Source: Pseudomonas graminis (GTDB taxonomy: Bacteria; Pseudomonadota; Gammaproteobacteria; Pseudomonadales; Pseudomonadaceae). From it: a stretch of DNA of 64,000 nucleotides. Below are positions 57,977 to 64,000 of this stretch, piece by piece; position 1 is the stretch's first letter, and every line of letters begins with the position of its first letter. The DNA is taken from assembly GCF_001705435.1 (NCBI RefSeq), contig NZ_MDEN01000061.1:124001-188000 (forward strand), given 5' to 3'. The notes under the pieces were generated by a model that was not told the origin of the DNA, did no database searches, and saw nothing but the letters and a program-made list of their open reading frames with translations. Both the position numbers and the translations under genes were made by a program.

Positions 57977-60400
57977 ATGAATCACTCACCTTCTTCGGCA
58001 GCCGCCAGCCGCTGGCCCATTCGGGTCGTTGCGCTGGGCGTGCTGGTTTTCGGATTACTCTTCGCAGCGGGCGGCGGCTACCTCGTCACGCTGGGCGGCA
58101 GTGCGTATTTCCTGCTGGCCGGCCTGGGCCTGATTGTCTCGGCCGTCCTGCTGTTCCGACGTCGCCTGTCAGGCGCGTGGCTGTTTGCAGCGGTGATGCT
58201 GCTGACGCTGATCTGGGCGCTGGTGGACGCCGGGCTGGTGTTCTGGCCGCTGGTTTCCCGGCTGTTTGCCCTCGGCGTGTTGAGCCTGCTGGTCGCGCTG
58301 ATCTACCCTTCCCTGCGCAAGGCCAATGGCCACGCAGCCGGTCGCGGCGTTTACGTCGTTGGCGGCGTGCTGGCGCTGGCGATCGTCGCCGGATCCTGGG
58401 GCATGTTTCAGCCCCATGCGTCGGTGTCGCCTACGGGGACTGGCCCGGGGCTGACCAAAGTCGATCCTGCCCACGCGCAGAAAGACTGGGCGCACTACGG
58501 CAACGATGAAGGCGGCAGCCGCTTCGCCGCGCTGGACCAGATCAACCGCGACAACGTCAGCAAGCTGGTGCCGGCCTGGACCTACCACACCGGCGACGTC
58601 GCCATCAGCGACGGCAATGGTGCCGAAGACCAGATGACCCCGTTGCAGGTCGGCGACAAGGTGTTTATCTGCACGCCCCACAACAACGTCATCGCGCTGG
58701 ACGCCGACACCGGCAAGCAGTTGTGGAAGAACGACATCAACGCCAAGTCCGCCGTGTGGCAACGCTGCCGCGGGCTGGCTTATTTCGATGCCAGCGCCGC
58801 CATTGCGCCACCCACCGATGGCAGCACGCCTGTGGCGGCGGTCGCTGTGCCGGCTGGCGCCAACTGCCAGCGTCGTCTGCTCACCAACACCATCGACGCG
58901 CGCTTGATTGCCGTGGACGCCGACACCGGCGAGTTCTGCCAGGGCTTCGGCAACAATGGCCAGGTCGACCTCAAAGCCGGTCTGGGCAACGTGCCCGATT
59001 CCTACTATCAACTGTCATCGGCGCCGCTGATGGCCGGGACCACGGTGGTGGTTGGCGGTCGCGTGGCCGACAACGTGCAGGCCGATATGCCGGGCGGCGT
59101 GATCCGCGGCTTTGACGTGGTCACCGGGCAGATGCGCTGGGCGTTCGATCCGGGCAATCCCGAAGACAAACAGGCGCCTGCCGCCGACAAAACCTATGTG
59201 CGCAGCACGCCGAACAGCTGGGCACCGATGTCCTACGACCCGGCCATGAACACGCTGTTCCTGCCGATGGGCAGTTCGTCCACCGACATTTATGGCGTGA
59301 AACGCACCGAGCTTGACCACACCTATGGCGCCTCGGTGCTGGCACTGGACGCCACCACCGGCGTGCAGAAGTGGGTGTATCAGACGGTCCATAACGACCT
59401 GTGGGATTTCGACCTGCCGATGCAGCCGAGCCTGATCGACTTCGCCAAGCCTGACGGCAGCAAGGTGCCGGCGCTGGTCATTGGCACCAAGGCCGGGCAG
59501 ATTTTCGTCCTCGATCGCCACACCGGCCAGCCGCTGACCGAGGTCAAGGAAGTCCCGGTCAAGGCGTCGAATATCCCCAACGAACCGTATTCGCCGACCC
59601 AGCCAAAATCCGTGGGCATGCCGCAGATCGGTGCGCAGACGCTGACCGAATCGGACATGTGGGGCGCCACACCGTTCGACCAGTTGCTGTGCCGGATCTC
59701 GTTCAAGAAGATGCGCTACGACGGCCTGTTCACCGCGCCGGGCACTGACATTTCGCTGAGTTTCCCGGGATCACTGGGCGGGATGAACTGGGGCAGCCTG
59801 TCGACCGATCCGGTTCACGGCTTCATCTTCGTCAATGACATGCGCCTGGGCCTGTGGATTCAGATGGTGCCGCAGCTGAAGGACGCCATCGCGGCGTCCG
59901 GCGGTGAGGCGTTGAATACCGGCATGGGCGCCGTCCCGCTGAAGGGCACGCCGTACGCCGTCAACAAGAACCGCTTCCTGTCGGTGGCGGGCATCCCGTG
60001 CCAGGCGCCGCCGTTCGGCACGTTGACCGCCATCGACATGAAGACTCAAAAGATCGCCTGGCAAGTGCCGGTCGGCACCGTTCAGGACACTGGCCCGATG
60101 GGCATCAAAATGCACCTGCCGCTGCCGATCGGCATGCCGACGCTGGGTGGCACGCTGTCGACCCAGGGCGGTCTGGTGTTCATCGCCGGCACCCAGGATT
60201 ACTACCTGCGCGCGTTCAACAGCGCCAACGGGGAAGAAGCCTGGAAAGCCCGCTTGCCCGTGGGCAGCCAGGGCGGCCCGATGACGTATGTGTCGCCTAA
60301 GACCGGCAAGCAGTACATCGTCATCACCGCCAGCGGCGCCCGTCAGTCGAAGGATCGCGGTGATTACGTGATTGCCTACGCACTGCCTGACAGCAAGTAA
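57977..60400 (+). CDS. gcd: Membrane-bound PQQ-dependent glucose dehydrogenase
   Basis: 807 aa, normal length for Gcd. The N-terminal ~160 residues hold about five membrane helices that bind ubiquinone. A periplasmic eight-bladed propeller domain follows, with repeated W motifs (WRVPVGTVQD-type, GSQGGPMTYVSPKTGKQY at the C-terminal end). It oxidises glucose to gluconate in the periplasm and feeds electrons to the quinone pool. The PQQ biosynthesis genes are elsewhere. Own promoter region and terminator, so a single-gene unit. Confidence 0.95.
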   Translation: MNHSPSSAAASRWPIRVVALGVLVFGLLFAAGGGYLVTLGGSAYFLLAGLGLIVSAVLLFRRRLSGAWLFAAVMLLTLIWALVDAGLVFWPLVSRLFALGVLSLLVALIYPSLRKANGHAAGRGVYVVGGVLALAIVAGSWGMFQPHASVSPTGTGPGLTKVDPAHAQKDWAHYGNDEGGSRFAALDQINRDNVSKLVPAWTYHTGDVAISDGNGAEDQMTPLQVGDKVFICTPHNNVIALDADTGKQLWKNDINAKSAVWQRCRGLAYFDASAAIAPPTDGSTPVAAVAVPAGANCQRRLLTNTIDARLIAVDADTGEFCQGFGNNGQVDLKAGLGNVPDSYYQLSSAPLMAGTTVVVGGRVADNVQADMPGGVIRGFDVVTGQMRWAFDPGNPEDKQAPAADKTYVRSTPNSWAPMSYDPAMNTLFLPMGSSSTDIYGVKRTELDHTYGASVLALDATTGVQKWVYQTVHNDLWDFDLPMQPSLIDFAKPDGSKVPALVIGTKAGQIFVLDRHTGQPLTEVKEVPVKASNIPNEPYSPTQPKSVGMPQIGAQTLTESDMWGATPFDQLLCRISFKKMRYDGLFTAPGTDISLSFPGSLGGMNWGSLSTDPVHGFIFVNDMRLGLWIQMVPQLKDAIAASGGEALNTGMGAVPLKGTPYAVNKNRFLSVAGIPCQAPPFGTLTAIDMKTQKIAWQVPVGTVQDTGPMGIKMHLPLPIGMPTLGGTLSTQGGLVFIAGTQDYYLRAFNSANGEEAWKARLPVGSQGGPMTYVSPKTGKQYIVITASGARQSKDRGDYVIAYALPDSK

Positions 60401-60410
60401 CCGCCCTCAC

Positions 60411-60456
60411 AAAAAAAACCGCTGACGCCTTCAGGAGGGGCGCAGCGGTTTTTTGT
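60411..60456 (+). terminator. Rho-independent terminator of gcd
   Basis: Stem AAAACCGCTG/CAGCGGTTTT around an 18-nt loop, followed by a T-rich tract, 10-20 bp after the gcd stop. Confidence 0.88.
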
Positions 60457-60510
60457 TGCGTCAGGGGAAAGGCTCAGGCCGGATTCACCCAGTGGGACCG
60501 CGTGCAGTCT

Positions 60511-60603
60511 GTAGGACCGGCTTTAGCCGGGAAAGCGTCGGACGTCACACTGCGAAATTGAGGGTGATCAAACCGGCCTCTTCCCGGCTAAAGCCGGTCC
60601 CAC
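60511..60603. repeat. REPIN, family A
   Basis: Forward REP 60511-60534 and inverted REP 60580-60603 with 45 bp between, separating gcd from the next, convergent gene. Confidence 0.87.
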
Positions 60604-60634
60604 TATCAAACCGCGTTAGGCTGGTAGGCAGCGA

Positions 60635-61324
60635 TCAATTACTCGCCACTTCCGCCGTCTTCCCGGTGGTCACCAGCGCTTTGAGGGACACATCAAACTG
60701 CTTCAGGGCATTGACCTGCAGGTCGCGCTGCTGGTTGATCTGCGCGGCGATTTCCGGGGCGGCCTTGCCGTGGACCCACACCGAGCTCAGCTCCTGGGCG
60801 CCCAAGCCTTCAGCCTTGCCGATGTATTGCAGGTTCGAATCGTAGAACGTGGCAATGAAGCGCGCTTCGACCTGAGAGTTACGCTGGGATACCAGACGGC
60901 TGTAGGTGTCGAGCATCACCACCACGTCAGGCCGCGCCTGCATCAGCGCGTCAAGGTTGTCGTACACGGTCACTGAAGCAAACTGCTTCTGCAACGAACC
61001 TTTCAGCCAGTCCATCGCCAGCTTTGGATCGGAGCTGTTGACGAACGCCTCGCGAATGCGCGAATCCAGCCCGCCATTCTTGACGCCCTTCAGCGCCACC
61101 GCGTGATAACGCTCAAGGTATTCGAGGGTGCCAACGGTGTTTTCGCTGTAGAGCACACCCACGCGTTGGGAAGACTGCAATGCCACACGGCTTTCAACCA
61201 CCGGCAGCAAATGGCACGCCTCGGCATCCGCCGCCGAAACAGTGCCTGCCGCAACAGCAGAACCGGTAGTGACGAATCCGCTGGACAGCACGGCGACGAG
61301 GGTCAGCAGGGTTGAGATTTTCAT
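60635..61324 (-). CDS. Secreted protein of unknown function
   Basis: 229 aa. A cleavable signal peptide (MKISTLLTLVAVLSSGFVTTGSAVAAG). The mature part is mixed alpha/beta and includes LPVVESRVALQSSQRVGVLYSENTVG and PDVVVMLDTYSRL, loosely like lipoprotein or ABC-substrate-type folds, but I cannot name a family. ATG 61324 follows AAGGAC; the frame continues upstream without a better site. Stand-alone gene. Confidence 0.72.
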   Translation of the reverse strand: MKISTLLTLVAVLSSGFVTTGSAVAAGTVSAADAEACHLLPVVESRVALQSSQRVGVLYSENTVGTLEYLERYHAVALKGVKNGGLDSRIREAFVNSSDPKLAMDWLKGSLQKQFASVTVYDNLDALMQARPDVVVMLDTYSRLVSQRNSQVEARFIATFYDSNLQYIGKAEGLGAQELSSVWVHGKAAPEIAAQINQQRDLQVNALKQFDVSLKALVTTGKTAEVASN

Positions 61325-61499
61325 CGCGCGGTGTCCTTCTAAAGCCAGTTCGGTATGGGGCCATCCTCCTCCCTTCCAGGAAAAAGAGAACTCGCCTACC
61401 GTGATGTTCACTATCGATTTCAAGAATGGTAGGCGCTTTGAGAAACACCGTTACCGATGCCTCAACAAAGCCCGCTGCCGCCCTCACCTTTCGCACTGT

Positions 61500-62849
61500 T
61501 CAATACACGTAGCGGCCGACTGCCCGACGCACTGCCTGCAACGCAACCCGCAACGCCTCAAGATCCACAGAACCCAACGCCAGGCGAATTCCGTGGGGGA
61601 CGACGCTGGAGGTGGCGAAGGGTTCGGCAGTCGAAACCGCCACCTTGTTTGCCAGCAACTCCATGGCCACCTGGTCGGCCCTGGCGTCCTCCGGCAGTTG
61701 TACCCACAAAAAATAGGACGCCGGGTGACTGATGACGTTCAACCCGATTAACAGCTCCCGGGCGAGCGTCTGTCGGGTCCGCGCATCCAGGCGTTTTTCC
61801 TCCTCCAGACGCGCGACGGTGCCGTCCTCAATCCAGCCGCAGACCAGCGACGTCATCACCCCTGGGGTATTCCAGACCGTCGCCCGGATCGCACGCTCCA
61901 TCGCCGAAATCCATGGCAGCGGCGCAACCACGTAACCCACCCGCAGTCCGGTCGCGATGTTTTTCGAGAAACCCGAGACGTAGACGGTCAGCTCCGGTGC
62001 CAGGGCCTTCAACGGTGCGGGCGGGTCCTCGGCCAGGAACGCATACGCTGCGTCTTCGATCAACAGCACCCCATGGTGCCGAGCGATGCGCACCAAGTGT
62101 TCGCGCCACGGCAGGTCCATCACCCAGCCCATGGGGTTGTGCAGGGTCGGCATCGTGTAGACGGCCTTGATCCGCCTTCGCTGGCAGAGTGTTTCCAAGG
62201 CGTTCAGATCGGGGCCGTGATCGGTATGGGGGATCGCGAGCAATTCCAGCCGGAGGGCGTCGGCCACCACTTTGAACCCCGAATAGGTCAACGCATCCAC
62301 CGCCACCACATCGCCCGGTTTGAGCAACGCCATCGCAATGACCGACAGGCCATGCTGCGCGCCACTGACGATCACCACCTCGTCGGCCTCGACGGCTAAT
62401 CCCCGGGCAGCAAGGTGCCGCGCCATGCACGCGCGCTCATGGCTTCGGCCAGCGTGGGGCTGATAGCGCAGCAGCGCCTCCAGATCACCCGACAACGCCA
62501 GTTGGCGAAGGCCGTTGCGCAGCAGATCCGCCTGGCCCGGCAGCGTCGGGTAGTTGAAATTGAGGTCGAGGACGCCGGGCGTGCTGGTCTGTTGATCGAC
62601 GCCATGGCTGAGCGGCAGGGCGATTTCCCGGACAAAGGTGCCGCGCCCGGTTTCGCCGCTCACCAGTCCCATGGCTTCCAGCTCGGCGTAGACCCGCGAC
62701 GCCGTGACCAGCGCCAGGCCTTCAGCCGCCGCCAACTGACGATGGGTCGGCAGGCGAGTACCGGGCGCCAGTTCACCGGCCGCAATCTGCGCGGCAAATC
62801 GGTCCACAAGGGTTTTGTAGCGGGCGCGGGGCATAGACGCTCTATCCAT
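61500..62849 (-). CDS. MocR-type PLP-dependent transcriptional regulator
   Basis: About 449 aa: a GntR-type winged HTH (residues about 5-75: RFAAQIAAGELAPGTRLPTHRQLAAAEGL ... TASRVYAELEAMGLV) fused to a fold-type I aminotransferase domain. The PLP Lys is expected in VSGFSKNIATGLRVGY, and PLP contacts lie in ALTYSGFKVV and DAAYAFL. Such proteins sense PLP or amino compounds. Divergent from an EamA transporter (122 bp between starts), its probable target. ATG 62849 chosen over 62945. Confidence 0.88.
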   Translation of the reverse strand: MDRASMPRARYKTLVDRFAAQIAAGELAPGTRLPTHRQLAAAEGLALVTASRVYAELEAMGLVSGETGRGTFVREIALPLSHGVDQQTSTPGVLDLNFNYPTLPGQADLLRNGLRQLALSGDLEALLRYQPHAGRSHERACMARHLAARGLAVEADEVVIVSGAQHGLSVIAMALLKPGDVVAVDALTYSGFKVVADALRLELLAIPHTDHGPDLNALETLCQRRRIKAVYTMPTLHNPMGWVMDLPWREHLVRIARHHGVLLIEDAAYAFLAEDPPAPLKALAPELTVYVSGFSKNIATGLRVGYVVAPLPWISAMERAIRATVWNTPGVMTSLVCGWIEDGTVARLEEEKRLDARTRQTLARELLIGLNVISHPASYFLWVQLPEDARADQVAMELLANKVAVSTAEPFATSSVVPHGIRLALGSVDLEALRVALQAVRRAVGRYVY

Positions 62850-62971
62850 GACAATTCTTTGATTGTACTGATTCTGCCCCTTACGCTGCCTTGACGGCAA
62901 TCGACCTGTTGGCAATCCAACCTCAATCGGCAATGGCGTCCTCATGCCTGCACCTCAGGAGTCCGAACCCC

Positions 62972-63868
62972 ATGGAAATCTCTTCAATGGTCCAGCCCCT
63001 GGCGACAAAGCGCTCCACTGCCGGATGGCTGAACGGCCTGATGGGCGTGATCATTTTCAGCGGTTCGTTGCCGGCCACGCGCATCGCCGTGCTGGAGTTC
63101 GCGCCGCTGTTTCTGACTGTCGCCAGAGCGTCGATTGCCGGCTTGGTCGCGGCCTGTCTGCTGCTGGTGTTGCGAGAGAAGCGCCCGCAGCGCAACCAAC
63201 TGATGCCGCTATTCATCGTTGCCAGCGGCGTGGTGGTCGGCTTCCCGCTGCTCACCGCGCTGGCGTTGCAATACGTCACGTCGGCGCACTCCATCGTGTT
63301 TGTCGGCCTGTTGCCGTTGGCGACGGCTGTGTTCGCGGTGTTGCGTGGCGGCGAGCGTCCGCGTCCGGTGTTCTGGGTGTTCTCGTTGCTGGGCAGTGCG
63401 CTGGTAGTGGGGTTCGCCTGTGCCCAAGGGTTGTCGGCGTCGCCGGCGGGGGATCTGCTGATGCTGCTGGCGATTGTCGTCTGCGGCCTGGGTTACGCCG
63501 AAGGTGCCACGCTGTCCCGGACGCTCGGCGGCTGGCAGGTCATCTGCTGGGCGCTGGTGCTGGCGTTGCCGCTGATGCTGATGCTGACCCTGTTCAGCGC
63601 GCCGCCAGTCCTGGCCACCATCAGCGCACCGGCGTGGCTGAGTCTGGGCTACGTGTCGCTGTTCAGCATGCTGATCGGCTTCGTGTTCTGGTATCGCGGT
63701 CTCGCCCAGGGTGGCATCGCGGCGGTGGGACAGCTGCAGTTGCTGCAGCCCTTTTTTGGTCTGACGCTGGCCGCAACCCTTCTGCATGAACAGGTCAGCG
63801 TGGGCATGCTGGGAGTGACCGTCGGGGTTATCGCGTGCGTTGCCGGCGCGCGGCGGTTTTCACGCTAG
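62972..63868 (+). CDS. EamA/DMT-superfamily transporter
   Basis: 298 aa, ten predicted membrane helices in two repeats (FSGSLPATRIAVLEFAPLFLTVARASIAG ... and SLFSMLIGFVFWYRGLAQGGIAAVGQLQLLQPFFGL). Likely metabolite or amino-acid exporter under control of the divergent MocR regulator. ATG 62972 (MEISSMVQ) has AGGAG ten bases upstream; the frame is open back to 62891. Confidence 0.86.
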   Translation: MEISSMVQPLATKRSTAGWLNGLMGVIIFSGSLPATRIAVLEFAPLFLTVARASIAGLVAACLLLVLREKRPQRNQLMPLFIVASGVVVGFPLLTALALQYVTSAHSIVFVGLLPLATAVFAVLRGGERPRPVFWVFSLLGSALVVGFACAQGLSASPAGDLLMLLAIVVCGLGYAEGATLSRTLGGWQVICWALVLALPLMLMLTLFSAPPVLATISAPAWLSLGYVSLFSMLIGFVFWYRGLAQGGIAAVGQLQLLQPFFGLTLAATLLHEQVSVGMLGVTVGVIACVAGARRFSR

Positions 63869-63937
63869 CAGCAGGTCTATCAGGACGGCTGAACAGTGCA
63901 GGCCTGACCCAACGTTTTTTAACCATCCTCAAAACGA

Positions 63938-63968
63938 AAAATGCCGGTGATCATCACCGGCATTTCCC
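63938..63968 (-). terminator. Terminator near the window end, for a minus-strand gene
   Basis: Long near-perfect palindrome AATGCCGGTGAT/ATCACCGGCATT. On the minus strand it is followed by TTTCGTTTTGAGG, so it terminates the gene that enters from beyond 64000. It may also serve the transporter on the plus strand. Confidence 0.75.
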
Positions 63969-63984
63969 GTTCATTGCTAAGCCA

Positions 63985-64000
63985 TCACTTGGCCTGACTG
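63985..64000 (-). CDS. Probable 3' end of a gene entering from beyond the window
   Basis: Read on the minus strand the sequence ends SQAK then TGA at 63985-63987, immediately before the terminator at 63938-63968. Only about four codons are visible, so identity is unknown. The placement just before a terminator is the support. Confidence 0.35.

Overview
The window is chromosomal DNA of a Pseudomonas, most likely from the P. fluorescens / P. syringae side of the genus. This rests on the high G+C content, the REP/REPIN repeats with a resident RAYT transposase, and neighbours typical of the genus: a membrane PQQ glucose dehydrogenase, cheV, an algA-type bifunctional enzyme, katG and a DUF2790 protein. 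The species cannot be fixed from the sequence. I see no tRNA, rRNA, CRISPR array, prophage or complete IS element.

Layout. 1-9.4 kb: uup-type ABC-F ATPase (cut by the window start), slt lytic transglycosylase, a MOSC protein, cheV, an orphan HPt-like protein, a NarL-type two-component pair and a YegS-type lipid kinase. 9.8-12.1 kb: a solitary mannose-1-phosphate guanylyltransferase/isomerase gene, then an ~830-bp nested palindrome of repeats. 12.1-14.7 kb: LysR regulator divergent from a DHA2 drug exporter. 14.7-22.4 kb: aldaric-acid catabolism, with glycerate kinase, a CdaR-type regulator, a lipoprotein hydrolase, then a GntR/FCD repressor divergent from the glucarate transporter and glucarate dehydratase. 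22.6-29.0 kb: DUF1345 protein, 2-hydroxyacid dehydrogenase, nicotinamidase, SSAT-like acetyltransferase, FNT channel and an OmpR/EnvZ-type pair. 29.0-30.1 kb: an AT-richer zeta-toxin gene coupled to a 52-aa gene. 30.1-36.5 kb: lipoprotein and a complete RND efflux operon. 36.5-37.6 kb: a REPIN array abutting a RAYT transposase. 37.7-40.8 kb: katG and an Hsp20. 40.8-43.8 kb: a small catabolic operon (GntR/UTRA regulator, MFS transporter, amidohydrolase). 43.9-46.2 kb: a 27-aa membrane peptide gene, a third copy of the structured repeat, a GNAT and a DMT exporter. 46.3-51.8 kb: amidase, GST, pdxI-type pyridoxal reductase and a LysR regulator. 51.9-56.6 kb: DUF2790 protein and a three-subunit periplasmic molybdenum aldehyde dehydrogenase (2Fe-2S, Mo, tri-heme cytochrome c). 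56.7-64 kb: SnoaL-like protein, NUDIX hydrolase, gcd, a secreted protein of unknown function and a MocR regulator divergent from an EamA transporter.

The most interesting signal is a ~300-bp intergenic element present three times (11313-11640, 11812-12142 inverted, 44278-44603). Its copies differ from each other by compensatory base-pair changes in several helices, including two interleaved ones, so its folded structure appears to be conserved. Two copies face each other around further repeats and form a large palindrome. Other leads are the zeta-toxin/52-aa pair, the 27-aa peptide with its own terminator, the REPIN array whose last REP supplies the RAYT stop codon, an inserted hairpin that duplicated the 3' end of cdaR, and an unannotated transcription unit ending at about 46272.
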